A stretch of 57,202 bases of DNA from CAXPZW01 sp964221845 (lineage in GTDB: Bacteria; Bacteroidota; Bacteroidia; Flavobacteriales_D; Sanyastnellaceae): the NCBI GenBank assembly GCA_964221845.1, contig CAXPZW010000018.1, positions 1 through 57,202 on the forward strand, in the 5' to 3' direction. Below are positions 1 through 8,901 of the stretch, piece after piece. The position numbers and the translations under genes are program-made. Under the pieces are notes generated by a model. That model made no database searches and was not told where the DNA came from. It was given only the letters and a program-made list of their open reading frames with translations. How positions within the stretch are numbered: position 1 is the first letter of the stretch; each line of letters begins with the position of its first letter.

Positions 1-1951
1 TGAGCAGCGGCATGTAGTCGGTGACGTCAAACACCCAGGTCCATCCGTCTTCGTCCAAGTCGAGTCCGATGCCGTAGGGGGTGATGTAGCGGCCAATCTC
101 AATGCGATTCACCACCTCGAACGGGGCTTGGTACCAGAAGAGGCTGTCGTTCATTTGGTTGCCGTCGGCGGGATAGAACACGCTGTCGATGGCCAGACCG
201 GTAGGATCGTAGGTCACGCCGTAGCCCTCTTCCCAGCGGTCGCCTACTGAAGTCAAGGCCACGTCGTAGCCGGCCACTTCGTACTCGGCCAAAATGGTCG
301 GAGGAACAGGCACTTCGTCGGTCACGATTTGGGTGGTGGTGCTCGTCACATACTCGCCGCTGACAAACTGGATGTCGGGGCGCACCGATTCCACTTGGAT
401 GTTGCGGAAGAGCTCGTGCGCGTCGTAATCCTTGCGCTCGGGCGATCCCACCATGAGACCATGGAAGCTGTTGGGAGAAGCATCGTCGACCAACGCACCG
501 CTATCTGCGTTGAAGGGGTAGTACACCTGCAAGTTGCTCCACGCTGGGTGGTCCGGGGTGATGTCTTTGTACAGCCAATCCGAAATGATCGCTGCATCCA
601 GCTCGACATCAAAGACTGCAAACTCATCCATGTCGCCATACCAGAACCGGCCTTGACCGGCGTCGCCACCAATGAAGAACTTCACGATGCCGTCCATGGG
701 GTTGTCCTTGTCGGAACCGGTCAACCAGAGCTCACCGTTGAGGTAGATGTTCATGACACCCGTTCCGGTGTTTTTGGTGAAGGTCCAGTGGTTCCAGCTG
801 CCCTTGATGGCATCCACATCAGCCGCGGCGTTGATGCGGTCGTAACCGCCGTCTTGACCTGCGTCCCAGTACATGTTGCTGTTGCCCCACGGCAGGTGGG
901 TATTGAGTACGCGCTGGTTATTGGCGTTCACCCCTTCGAATGTGGTGGAGTTCACCGGCAGCTCATCGCCGCCGCGCAGCCACATGCTGATGGTCACCTG
1001 ATCGTCCACCTCTGCAAACGCACCGGCGGGTACCTGAATGGCGTCAAACCAATTGAAACGCAGGTAGCGGTCTTGCGCGTTGCCCGCCACCACGGTGTTG
1101 CTGTAACCGGCATCGCCGGCGCCCACGGTATTGTCCAGCCCAAAGCCGTCGTTCTCGTAGCTCCACTCCACCAGCAGCGAAGAAGTGCCGTCCCACGCAA
1201 TGGGGCTGTTGAAGTGATAGTGGGTCCACCACATGCCGGGGTCGTTGTCGTAGGCGTAGGCCTCGGTCCAATCCGCATCCTGCATGGTGGTGATCTCGGT
1301 GCTGGCCACTTGTGCCACACGGATACGCACCTCTTGGTAGTCCTCAATGGCGTAGGTCACATACAAGCGCAATCCGTCGATGTCACCAGCGGTCATCCCT
1401 GTAGCGGTGAGCTCGTCTGCGGTCCACAGCATTTGGGTGCGCATCTGAGGCAAAAAGCCGCCCATCGGATAGGTGGTGTTTTCGGTATCCATGGCGAATT
1501 CCACCACGGTTTCAGACGTGGTTTCGTCCACGGTGGTCAGGGTCCACTCTTCCTGGAAGAAGTCGCTGTAGCCCTCGTTGCGGAGCGGAAGCTCTTCAAA
1601 GTTCTGGTTGTTGAACAGGAAATGCGGGTGGTTCACGTAGTTGGAATCCAGCATTCCCGTGTGCTCAAACAAGTAGGAATAGCTCAGGTAATCCCACTCC
1701 CCACAAGGAAAGCCGAGCCCCCCAGCAGTCCCGTCCTCAAAGCACTTGAGGTTGTAGTACATCAGGATTTTCTGGTAATCCTGGCTCCCATCAGGAAAGT
1801 TGAACCACCGACGCCCGGGGCTGTCGTACGCGGTTTCAGGATTGTTCTGGGCTTCCCAGGTGTAGGTCTGCACCCAGGTGGTGTCTTGCGCGATAAGCAC
1901 CGCGGCGAATAAGAGTGCCACACAGGTGGCGGCCATGCGAGGGAAAGTCAT
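1..1951 (-). CDS. Secreted LamG / PNGase F-like protein, C-terminus beyond window
   Basis: The reading frame is open on the minus strand from ATG 1951 to the left edge (650 codons, no stop), so the 3' end is missing. A second in-frame ATG at 1936 is an alternative start. Residues 1-21 form a signal peptide (positively charged start, hydrophobic core ending in LIAQ). The next part resembles the N-terminal region of Bacteroidota proteins related to peptide-N-glycosidase F (FPCGEWDYLSYSY). A LamG/concanavalin-like module follows in the middle (KGSWNHWTFTKNTGTG, MNIYLNGELW). The visible end again looks PNGase F-like (ITPYGIGLDLDEDGWTW). A T9SS signal is expected in the missing part but cannot be seen. 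The likely location is the cell surface or outside the cell. Whether it has glycan-amidase activity is inference; the architecture would also suit a non-catalytic glycan binder. Confidence 0.75.
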   Translation of the reverse strand, partial: MTFPRMAATCVALLFAAVLIAQDTTWVQTYTWEAQNNPETAYDSPGRRWFNFPDGSQDYQKILMYYNLKCFEDGTAGGLGFPCGEWDYLSYSYLFEHTGMLDSNYVNHPHFLFNNQNFEELPLRNEGYSDFFQEEWTLTTVDETTSETVVEFAMDTENTTYPMGGFLPQMRTQMLWTADELTATGMTAGDIDGLRLYVTYAIEDYQEVRIRVAQVASTEITTMQDADWTEAYAYDNDPGMWWTHYHFNSPIAWDGTSSLLVEWSYENDGFGLDNTVGAGDAGYSNTVVAGNAQDRYLRFNWFDAIQVPAGAFAEVDDQVTISMWLRGGDELPVNSTTFEGVNANNQRVLNTHLPWGNSNMYWDAGQDGGYDRINAAADVDAIKGSWNHWTFTKNTGTGVMNIYLNGELWLTGSDKDNPMDGIVKFFIGGDAGQGRFWYGDMDEFAVFDVELDAAIISDWLYKDITPDHPAWSNLQVYYPFNADSGALVDDASPNSFHGLMVGSPERKDYDAHELFRNIQVESVRPDIQFVSGEYVTSTTTQIVTDEVPVPPTILAEYEVAGYDVALTSVGDRWEEGYGVTYDPTGLAIDSVFYPADGNQMNDSLFWYQAPFEVVNRIEIGRYITPYGIGLDLDEDGWTWVFDVTDYMPLL

Positions 1952-2019
1952 CCGGTTGAGGTTGAAGCCCCTAAGATAGTGCGTGCGCCGGAAGTGAGAA
2001 TCACAAGGGGGCTAGGGTT

Positions 2020-2241
2020 TAGTGGGAGTGCAAGCGGTTAGTGCAAGGGTGCGTTTGGTTCACCGGCGCACTGGCAGAGATGTGTGCGCGTGTTGAGTGC
2101 ACTCGACACGACCGAGGAACGCCCCCGATCGACCTCCTGCAAGTTCACCTGCAAATAGCCACTTTTCACTCTTCACTTTTAACTCCCCCTCGCACTAACC
2201 GCTTGCACTTCCACTTGCACTCCAACTTGCACTCCAACTTC
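2020..2241. repeat. Dispersed GTGCAAG inverted-repeat element, copy 1
   Basis: Two arms in opposite orientation flank about 145 bp. The left arm near 2028-2045 reads AGTGCAAGCGGTTAGTGC, and its exact reverse complement lies at 2192-2209. Further GTGCAAG or CTTGCAC words follow, including the ACTTGCACTCCA tandem at 2214-2238. The interior carries TCACTTTTAACTCCC next to the right arm, which recurs at the second copy around 11350-11370. The element fills the gap between two divergently transcribed genes. No coding sequence is supported here. Confidence 0.6.
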
Positions 2242-2281
2242 ATCCGAAGTGACTAAATTCCCCCCCACCAAGACCAACCGC

Positions 2282-3313
2282 ATGAACATCCTCTTCATCA
2301 TGTACCCCTGGGAGCAGGTAGAGCCGTCTAGCGACTCCACCCTTTGCATGATCAACGAATGTGCACTCCGAAGACACCGCGTGGCCATGACCACCAACGC
2401 CAACCTGACCATCCGCGACAGCAATACAATGGCGTTTTGCAACGTGTTGCAGCGCAACGAAAAGGTGAGCAAGTCCATGTCGACCTTCCACAAGAATGCC
2501 AAGTTCAAAGAACAGATGCTGCCGCTGGCGGGGTTTGATGTGATCTTCATGCGCGCCAATCCGCCGCTGGACAACATCGTGTTGAACTTCCTGGATTCGG
2601 TGAAGAACGACGTGTTTATCGTCAACAATGTGGAGGGCTTGCGCGAGGCCAACAACAAGGTGTACACCGCGGCCTTCAACGATCCCAACAACGAGATCGT
2701 GCCCAAGACCTACGTGTCTAAAAACAAGAATTACCTCAAGGAGATCATCCAAGAATCCGACGCCGAGCGCATGATCATGAAGCCGCTCAACGGCTACGGC
2801 GGAAGCGGGGTGATTGTCCTGGAGAAAGGGGCGACCCACAACATCTCCTCCTTGCTGGATTTCTACATCCAAGGCAAGCAGGGCGAGAGCAACTACGTGA
2901 TCGTGCAGGAGTACGTGCCAGGCGCTGAAAAAGGCGACGTGCGTGTGCTCATGCTCCACGGCGAACCCATTGGTGCCATGCGCCGTGTGCCGGCCGCCGG
3001 GGACGCGCGCTCCAACGTATCGGCCGGGGGCCATGTGGAAAAGCACACCCTGACCAAAGCCGAGCGCAAACTCTGCAAAACCGTGGGCGAAAAGCTCGTG
3101 CAAGACGGCCTCTACTTTGTGGGCCTGGACCTCATTGGCGGCAAGCTGATTGAGGTGAACGTGCTGAGCCCGGGAGGCATCTCATACATCAACAAACTGC
3201 ACAAAACCCGCCTGCAGACCAAGGTGATTGACTATGTGGAAGACGTGGTCAAGTACCGTCAAGCCGCCACCAACCGCCGTTTGGAATTCCGCAAGGCAGT
3301 AGAGAATGCTTAA
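2282..3313 (+). CDS. Glutathione-synthase-like (GshB/RimK-type) ATP-grasp ligase
   Basis: This 343-residue protein has the order of a prokaryotic glutathione synthetase. It shows an N-terminal Rossmann-like part (MNILFIMYPWEQ), the DVIFMRANPP segment, and the ATP-grasp loop KPLNGYGGSG. The ATP-binding strand is QEYVPGAEKGDVRVL, and the metal-binding end is LIEVNVLSPGG. ATP-grasp ligases join a carboxylate to an amine through an acyl-phosphate. No gamma-glutamylcysteine ligase is nearby, so glutathione need not be the product. I chose ATG 2282 because the family homology begins there; an in-frame GTG at 2249 would add 11 unconserved residues. The stop overlaps the start of the next gene by 8 bp, which implies translational coupling with the peptidase at 3306. 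The real substrate is unknown and could be a protein or peptide end. Confidence 0.8.
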   Translation: MNILFIMYPWEQVEPSSDSTLCMINECALRRHRVAMTTNANLTIRDSNTMAFCNVLQRNEKVSKSMSTFHKNAKFKEQMLPLAGFDVIFMRANPPLDNIVLNFLDSVKNDVFIVNNVEGLREANNKVYTAAFNDPNNEIVPKTYVSKNKNYLKEIIQESDAERMIMKPLNGYGGSGVIVLEKGATHNISSLLDFYIQGKQGESNYVIVQEYVPGAEKGDVRVLMLHGEPIGAMRRVPAAGDARSNVSAGGHVEKHTLTKAERKLCKTVGEKLVQDGLYFVGLDLIGGKLIEVNVLSPGGISYINKLHKTRLQTKVIDYVEDVVKYRQAATNRRLEFRKAVENA

Positions 3314-5309
3314 GCTCTCGATCGAAGAAATGATCCAGCGCATCGGCAAGGGCATTGCCTTTGAAGCCGAAGCGCGAGACCGCTCGTTCCGCATCAAGAT
3401 CCGGGAATACGTGCCTTACGTGTGCACGGCCATCCACGATGGCGGCAACTTCCGCGACGAACTCAAGCTCAAAACCGTACTCAGCGACTACGAGCGCTGG
3501 TACGAAGAAGACCCGCACACGGCGGACTTCATGAGCTCGATGCCCATTGTGCTTGCCGGACAAGACTCCCGCTTTGAATACGACCTCAACCGCGACCCCG
3601 ACAACTGCGTGTACGACACCGCGTGGGGCAAACGCGTGTGGAAGCGCCCGCTGACCAAAGCCGAGAAGCAGCGCTCGCTGGCCAAACATACCGCCTATTA
3701 CAAGGTCACCGAAGCCTTGATCGCCAAGATCGAGAGCCTGTTTGGCGGCTGCGTGGTGTACGACATGCACTCGTACAACTACAAGCGTTGGGACCGCCCG
3801 GTGCCTGTGTTCAACATCGGCACAGAGCGCATCGACAACGACCGTTACGGCGATTTGGCCGAAGCCTGGCGCCAAGAGCTGGACGCCATCGAAGTGGCGG
3901 ACGTCGACATCCAAGCCAAGATCAACGACACCTTTTGGGGCCGCGGGTACAACCTGCAGTTCATCACCGAGCGCTTTGACCACACCTTGGTGCTGGCCAC
4001 CGAAATCTCCAAGATCTACTGCGACGAGCTCACCGGCGAGGATTACCCCGCCATCATCACCGAAGTGCAAGAGCAAATGAAAACGGCCGTGCTCAACCAC
4101 GCCAACCGCTTTGCCGAGGAGATGACCAACTGGAAGCACCGGGACGTCTCGCGCCTGCTGCCCAAAGATTTGGAAAAGTCCATCCTGAAAGTCGACCGGG
4201 AACTGTTTCAGCTGGTCAAGCATTTTGAACTGCTGAACTATGTCAACCCGATCAACTTGGAGCAGGAGAAAAAGGCCTTCTTCGCCAGCAAGTGCACCAC
4301 CAACCCGGAGTTCCGCTACCGCCCAATCAACATCAATCCGTTTGAGCTCAAGCGCAAGCTGTACAAGCTGGAAGTGGAACACATCAACGACGTCAACATC
4401 GCCCAGATGTACGCCGACACTATTGGGGCTTATGTAGACAAGATCGACCTGCTTGCCTCGCTCGGGACCAACCAGTTCCTGTACAGCTCGCTCCGTTACT
4501 TTGGCGAACCGGACAAGCAAGATGTGCGCAACGCGGAATATCTGCTGCACCTGCCCGAACTGGAATCTGAAACCCACAAAGTGGCCAGCATCACCGCGGA
4601 AGATGCAGTGCCCCTGTTCAAACAGGCCTTTGAGGACTACGGCATGGAAGCCAAGGTGGAACTGAGCTCCAAAACCGTAGCGGCGGCCATGGTGCTCAAC
4701 CGCAAGAAAAAAGTGCTGCTCAAACGCGGTGCGCGTTTTGGCCCTAAGCAACTGCAACTGTTGATCAACCACGAGATTGGCGTGCACATGGTGACCACCA
4801 TGAATTCGGTGCAGCAACCGCTGAAGATTTTCAACTTGGGCATGCCAGTGAATACCTGCACCCAAGAAGGCCTGGCGGTGCTGAGCGAGTACCTCTCGGG
4901 CACCATTTCCATGAAGCGCCTGCGTGAATTGGGACTGCGCGTGATTGCGCTGGACATGGTGACCTCCGGGGCGGACTTCCGCAAGACCTTCCGCGTGCTG
5001 GTGAACGACCATGGCATGGACGTCAATGAGGCATTCTTTCTGGTGACCCGCGCCTTCCGCGGTGGGGGCTTTACGAAAGACTTCCTGTACCTGCGCGGCT
5101 TCCGCGACTTGTACCATTTCTGGAAAGCGGGCAATGACTTGCGTCCGCTGCTGATTGGCAAAACCTCGTTGGACTACTACCCCACCATCGTAGAAATGAT
5201 GGAACGTGGCCTGCTGCGCCAACCCCAATTCATCACCCGGGCCTTTGAGCAGCCGAATCTAGCGGCCAACGATCCGGCCTTTCCGTACATCCTTTCTGGC
5301 ATCCAATAG
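3306..5309 (+). CDS. N-formylglutamate amidohydrolase-like domain fused to QEGLA/DUF1704 (MATCAP-like) metallopeptidase
   Basis: This 667-residue protein has two domains. Residues 1 to about 260 look like the N-formylglutamate amidohydrolase fold: AIHDGGNFR, EEDPHTADF, YDLNRDPDN, DMHSY at 153-157 and TEISKIYCDE. The rest is the flavohemoglobin expression-modulating QEGLA motif family (DUF1704), with HEIGVH at 489-494 and QEGLA at 520-524. From family knowledge, DUF1704 includes the animal tubulin carboxypeptidase MATCAP, a zinc peptidase using HExxxH plus a downstream Glu; both are intact here. The frame starts inside the end of the ATP-grasp ligase gene (8 bp overlap), so the two are almost certainly co-expressed. 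There is no signal peptide, so it is cytoplasmic. Inference: the two hydrolase domains remove something the ligase adds, or trim peptide-like amides. The flavohemoglobin link in the family name is historical. Confidence 0.82.
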   Translation: MLKLSIEEMIQRIGKGIAFEAEARDRSFRIKIREYVPYVCTAIHDGGNFRDELKLKTVLSDYERWYEEDPHTADFMSSMPIVLAGQDSRFEYDLNRDPDNCVYDTAWGKRVWKRPLTKAEKQRSLAKHTAYYKVTEALIAKIESLFGGCVVYDMHSYNYKRWDRPVPVFNIGTERIDNDRYGDLAEAWRQELDAIEVADVDIQAKINDTFWGRGYNLQFITERFDHTLVLATEISKIYCDELTGEDYPAIITEVQEQMKTAVLNHANRFAEEMTNWKHRDVSRLLPKDLEKSILKVDRELFQLVKHFELLNYVNPINLEQEKKAFFASKCTTNPEFRYRPININPFELKRKLYKLEVEHINDVNIAQMYADTIGAYVDKIDLLASLGTNQFLYSSLRYFGEPDKQDVRNAEYLLHLPELESETHKVASITAEDAVPLFKQAFEDYGMEAKVELSSKTVAAAMVLNRKKKVLLKRGARFGPKQLQLLINHEIGVHMVTTMNSVQQPLKIFNLGMPVNTCTQEGLAVLSEYLSGTISMKRLRELGLRVIALDMVTSGADFRKTFRVLVNDHGMDVNEAFFLVTRAFRGGGFTKDFLYLRGFRDLYHFWKAGNDLRPLLIGKTSLDYYPTIVEMMERGLLRQPQFITRAFEQPNLAANDPAFPYILSGIQ

Positions 5310-5339
5310 CAGCCAAATTGGTTGCCTTCTTTAGCAGGA

Positions 5340-6704
5340 TCAACCCGTCACGGCTCCCCATTTACGGAGCGTCCCGCGGTATTCCAGGGCAATGATGATG
5401 GCCAACAGGACGTATTCTGCGGCAATCCATCCGTAGGCCTCTTGAAACCCACCGCCGTGGTAATGACTGTAGCTGAAAAAGAGTAACCCCGACCACACCC
5501 ACGGCCACACGCGACCGCTCAAGGTACCGAGCGCTATCAGCGGAACCACATACCACGGATGCACCGTTGTGGCCAAAAACAGGTAGGTGGCCCACATCCA
5601 TAAGGCTGTTTCCACTGCGGACTCTGGAGTATGCTTGCGGCGCAAAGCCAAAAAGGCAATCACCACCCCGGTGGCCACCTTCAAGGTCGGACCCAACGTG
5701 CCAATAGGGTTGTAACCCTGCACCCAAGTGCCCAACTCCCGGGCCAGGTAATAGATGCTGGCGTTGAATTCAAACTGGGACACGAACAGCTCCACACTCG
5801 AGCCAAAACCCGAGCCGCCGGTGTACAGGAAGGGCACAAACACAGCGGCGCATCCGGCCAAAACAGCGAGCCCAAGCACGATGGCCTTCCCCCACCCCAC
5901 TGTGCGAGGCAGCAGTGGCAGCAACAACAGCGGCAATAACTTGGTGGCCACCCCCAACACCATGGCCGACACCCAAGTGATCGCCTTGCGTCCGGGTTGG
6001 CTGGCCAGCCAGCCCCAAATCGCCCACAGCACACAAGTCATCATGGCGCCTTCAAAGTGCAGGTTGCCCGCCACCTCAATGATCACCAAGGGGTTGAAGG
6101 CGTACCATGCCGCAGCGGTCGGCGGACGCCCCAGCAAGGGCAGAATCAAGTAGAGCAGGTAGACGGCCAACAACTCCAACGCCACCAGCAGCAGGCGCAG
6201 CAGCATCAGTTCGGTGACCACGCTCTTCATGCCTCCACCGGCGGCCAAGGCAAACAAGAACTGGCTGGCGGGCGGATACACCGTGGCGTACTCGCGAGAA
6301 TTGAGTCCGTTCCACAAATCTTGGTGCGGGTCCCACACCTCGGAGGCCTTGATGGTGTGCAGGTCGTCAGGAGTGGCGGAGAGTGGGTGTGCGTCGTGCC
6401 ACCACATGCGCCCGTCCCAAAAGAACCTGTAGAAATCGTCCGAAAGCGCAGGGGTACTCACGATGAACGCCACGCGAAACAGCGCAGCCACCGCCAACAG
6501 TTGTTTCAGGTTGAAGCCCTTGGCCACCCGCACCAACGGCACATACCCAATGAACAACAGCGCAACCACCCCGATCAGCATCCAAAACTGATCGCGCGGG
6601 ACCAAGTACGCCATGGCCAAATAGCCGGCGTAACTCACCCCGAGCGCTACGGCCGCCTTGCGGCGATCAAACGCGGGTGTGCTTGATGGAGTAGTAGAAG
6701 ACAA
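5340..6704 (-). CDS. Polytopic membrane glycosyltransferase (GT87/mannosyltransferase type)
   Basis: This 454-residue protein has roughly ten or more hydrophobic segments along its length. The early extracytoplasmic loop SDDFYRFFWDGRMW and the later EYATVYPPASQF are typical of polyprenol-phosphate-sugar dependent GT-C enzymes of the GT87/MptB type, where the first Asp-rich loop holds the catalytic acid. It would transfer a hexose from a lipid-phosphate donor on the outer face of the cytoplasmic membrane. ATG 6704 is the only start before the first membrane segment and lies 38 bp inside the upstream glycosyltransferase gene, so the two are coupled. The DPM1-like enzyme encoded at 8134 could supply its donor. 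The sugar and acceptor cannot be read from sequence. Confidence 0.72.
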   Translation of the reverse strand: MSSTTPSSTPAFDRRKAAVALGVSYAGYLAMAYLVPRDQFWMLIGVVALLFIGYVPLVRVAKGFNLKQLLAVAALFRVAFIVSTPALSDDFYRFFWDGRMWWHDAHPLSATPDDLHTIKASEVWDPHQDLWNGLNSREYATVYPPASQFLFALAAGGGMKSVVTELMLLRLLLVALELLAVYLLYLILPLLGRPPTAAAWYAFNPLVIIEVAGNLHFEGAMMTCVLWAIWGWLASQPGRKAITWVSAMVLGVATKLLPLLLLPLLPRTVGWGKAIVLGLAVLAGCAAVFVPFLYTGGSGFGSSVELFVSQFEFNASIYYLARELGTWVQGYNPIGTLGPTLKVATGVVIAFLALRRKHTPESAVETALWMWATYLFLATTVHPWYVVPLIALGTLSGRVWPWVWSGLLFFSYSHYHGGGFQEAYGWIAAEYVLLAIIIALEYRGTLRKWGAVTG

Positions 6705-8133
6705 ATCCGAAGCCGATGGACAGCATCAGGTGAAACGGCAACAGGCCGTACTCTTGGGCGTATACCGCAAAGCAAATACCGGCCAGGAAGTACAAGGCCA
6801 ACAGCCCTTCAATCAGGGTGAGCGGGTTGGCCTTGAGGGCACGGTACTTTTTGTCTGACCAGGTGCCTTTGGCCTGCTCGATGGCAAACTTGGGCGTACG
6901 TACAAAAGGCGTCTTGCGGCCGATGTAGCCCTCAAATACCGCAATCGAGTTGTGCAACGAAAGGCCCATGCTCACCGCCAAGAACATCGGGAACTTGGCC
7001 AGAAACTTCAGGAATCGGCCCCGCGTGTCGCGCGGACGACTGACGTAGTAGAAGTAAGACAAGATCAAGAAGCTGATCAGGAAAATCGAAGCCATGTTGA
7101 ACAGCAAATCGTATTCATGGGTGCTGGCCTTGATCAGCAGGATGGGCACACTCAGCAGCGCTGCCGCAAGCACGCAGATAAAGATGAAGCTGTTCATCAG
7201 GTGAAACACCGCGTTGACCTTGGTGCCTAAACCAAAGTCGCGCATGCGCAGGACCTTGGGCAGGTTCTTTACTGTGCACTCTGCGGCGCCTTTGGTCCAG
7301 CGGAACTGCTGATTTTTAAGCGCGTTCATCTCGGCAGGCAATTCTGCAGGAGATCCCACATTGACCAGGTACTTGAACTTCCAGCCCTTGAGCTGTGCGC
7401 GGTAGCTGAGGTCGAGGTCTTCGGTGATGGTGTCGTGTTGCCAGCCGCCGGCCTCCTCAATGCACTTGTTGCGCCACACACCGGCGGTGCCGTTGAAGTT
7501 GATGAAGTGTCCGCTTTGGTTGCGGCCGCATTGCTCCACGGTAAAGTGCGCGTCCAAGCCAAAGGCTTGCAGGCGGGTGAGCATGCTGTAATCTTCATTG
7601 AGGTGCTCCCAGCGGGTTTGCACCACGCCCAAATTGCTGTCCTTGACCATAAACGGGATGGTGCGGCGTAAAAAGTCTTTGCGCGGCACAAAGTCCGCAT
7701 CAAAAATGGCGGTGAATTCGCCTTTGCAAGTGGTCAGGCCATACGCCAAGGCACCTGCCTTGTAGCCCACGCGGTCGGGGCGCTGGATGTGGACGATGTC
7801 CAGGCCTTTGGCCTTCCAGCCCTCGATGCATGTGGCGGCCACCTCAAAGCTCTCGTCGGTACTGTCGTCCAGCACTTGGATTTCGAGCTTGTCTTTGGGG
7901 TAGTCGATTTCTGCAACAGTGTTGATTAGGCGCTCCACCACGTAGAGCTCATTGAACACCGGCAACTGCACGGTCACGTGCGGCCATTCGTGGTCTTCCA
8001 GCTCAGGCGCAACTTCGGCGTTGGCCTCATCCCGGTTGCGGGCATAGGTCCACGCCAAGTGCAACTGCACCAGGCTGTAAAAGAAGATGAAGGTGAGGAA
8101 CACCCCGTAGATGATGAGAACCGCAAGTGCCAA
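6667..8133 (-). CDS. Processive GT2 glycosyltransferase, cellulose-synthase/CslA-like
   Basis: This 488-residue protein has an N-terminal membrane segment (1-27), a cytoplasmic GT2 domain, and four or five C-terminal membrane segments. All processive GT2 signatures are present: DDS at 89-91, DAD at 145-147, TED at 237-239 and QQFRW at 275-279. These support polymerisation of a beta-linked glucan or mannan, or glycolipid extension. The frame follows the previous gene in the same frame after one TGA. The first codon available is TTG 8133, with GTG 8103 as the only other early choice, and no Met codon occurs before residue 162. The start is therefore non-ATG, or the protein is made by stop readthrough. 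A CAAAGATA word at 8175-8182 (a minus-strand -7 element) lies upstream inside the neighbour. Confidence 0.85.
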   Translation of the reverse strand: MALAVLIIYGVFLTFIFFYSLVQLHLAWTYARNRDEANAEVAPELEDHEWPHVTVQLPVFNELYVVERLINTVAEIDYPKDKLEIQVLDDSTDESFEVAATCIEGWKAKGLDIVHIQRPDRVGYKAGALAYGLTTCKGEFTAIFDADFVPRKDFLRRTIPFMVKDSNLGVVQTRWEHLNEDYSMLTRLQAFGLDAHFTVEQCGRNQSGHFINFNGTAGVWRNKCIEEAGGWQHDTITEDLDLSYRAQLKGWKFKYLVNVGSPAELPAEMNALKNQQFRWTKGAAECTVKNLPKVLRMRDFGLGTKVNAVFHLMNSFIFICVLAAALLSVPILLIKASTHEYDLLFNMASIFLISFLILSYFYYVSRPRDTRGRFLKFLAKFPMFLAVSMGLSLHNSIAVFEGYIGRKTPFVRTPKFAIEQAKGTWSDKKYRALKANPLTLIEGLLALYFLAGICFAVYAQEYGLLPFHLMLSIGFGFVFYYSIKHTRV

Positions 8134-8883
8134 TCAACTGTGTTTTAAGATGGTGGCAATGATTTTATAGCCTGCAAAGATAGTCCCTTTGAATGTACCG
8201 GCTACTTTACTCTTGCCGGTACGACGCTTGTGGTAGTCCACGGCTATCTCTGTACACCGGAGTTGTTTGCGGATGGCTTTGACCTGCATCTCCACGGTCC
8301 ACCCGTAGGTTTGGTCTTCCATCCCCAAGGCGTTCAGCGAAGTACGTCGGATGGCACGAAACGGGCCCAGGTCGGTAAACCGCTCCCGGTACATCACCCA
8401 AATCATGCGCGTGGCCAACCAATTGCCGAAACGCTGTTGCGGGGTCATTGCGCCTTTCTCCCGCTTGCCCAATGCCCGCGACCCGATGACCATGTCCGCC
8501 CGATTTTCCAAAATGGGTCCCACCAGGCTGGGCAGGCTTTCGATGTCGTCGGAGTAGTCGGCGTCCAGGAACACCACTACGTCCGCAGGCTCGGGTTGGG
8601 CGTTCAGTTCGGCAATGCCTCGCAGGCAAGCCGCACCGTAACCCTGGTGTTGTTCTTTGACCACCACCGCACCTTGCTCCCGGGCCGCATCGCCCGTACC
8701 GTCGGTGGAGTTGTTGTCCACCAAGAACACGTTGCGCACGGCAGTCTTTTTCAAGTCCGCTAGCACAAAGGGCACGTTGCCCACTTCGTTGTAGGCCGGT
8801 ATGATGGCATCAATGATCACGCGGCGCAAAGCTACCCCTTCGTTTCGGGGGAGTATCACATTTTTAGACGGAGACCGCGACAT
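8134..8883 (-). CDS. GT2 family glycosyltransferase, dolichyl-phosphate-mannose-synthase-like
   Basis: This 249-residue protein has a GT-A fold starting IIPAYNEVGN, then VDNNSTDGT, the DAD-type metal site FLDADYSDD, and the GSRALG and GPFRAIRR segments typical of polyprenyl-phosphate glycosyltransferases. It lacks C-terminal membrane helices. The likely reaction is NDP-hexose plus polyprenyl phosphate giving polyprenyl-phosphate-hexose on the cytoplasmic face, which a GT-C enzyme such as the one encoded at 5340 could use. ATG 8883 lies 18 bp after the aminotransferase stop. The stop codon TGA directly abuts the frame of the next glycosyltransferase, which continues in the same phase. The sugar specificity is not readable. 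Confidence 0.83.
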   Translation of the reverse strand: MSRSPSKNVILPRNEGVALRRVIIDAIIPAYNEVGNVPFVLADLKKTAVRNVFLVDNNSTDGTGDAAREQGAVVVKEQHQGYGAACLRGIAELNAQPEPADVVVFLDADYSDDIESLPSLVGPILENRADMVIGSRALGKREKGAMTPQQRFGNWLATRMIWVMYRERFTDLGPFRAIRRTSLNALGMEDQTYGWTVEMQVKAIRKQLRCTEIAVDYHKRRTGKSKVAGTFKGTIFAGYKIIATILKHS

Positions 8884-8901
8884 TTTCGTCGCAGGTAGGA
8901 A

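Noticed and set aside
329..1912. Long plus-strand open frame opposite the LamG/PNGase F-like gene, and similar long frames opposite 3306-5309 and other genes
   Set aside because: These antisense frames come from high G+C codon use. Their translations are His/Val/Gly-rich without domains, while the opposite strand encodes recognisable proteins.
8175..8182. TATCTTTG promoter-like word inside the DPM1-like gene
   Set aside because: It encodes T-I-F-A in a plausible coding context. I only mention it as a possible internal promoter, since 8-bp matches occur by chance.
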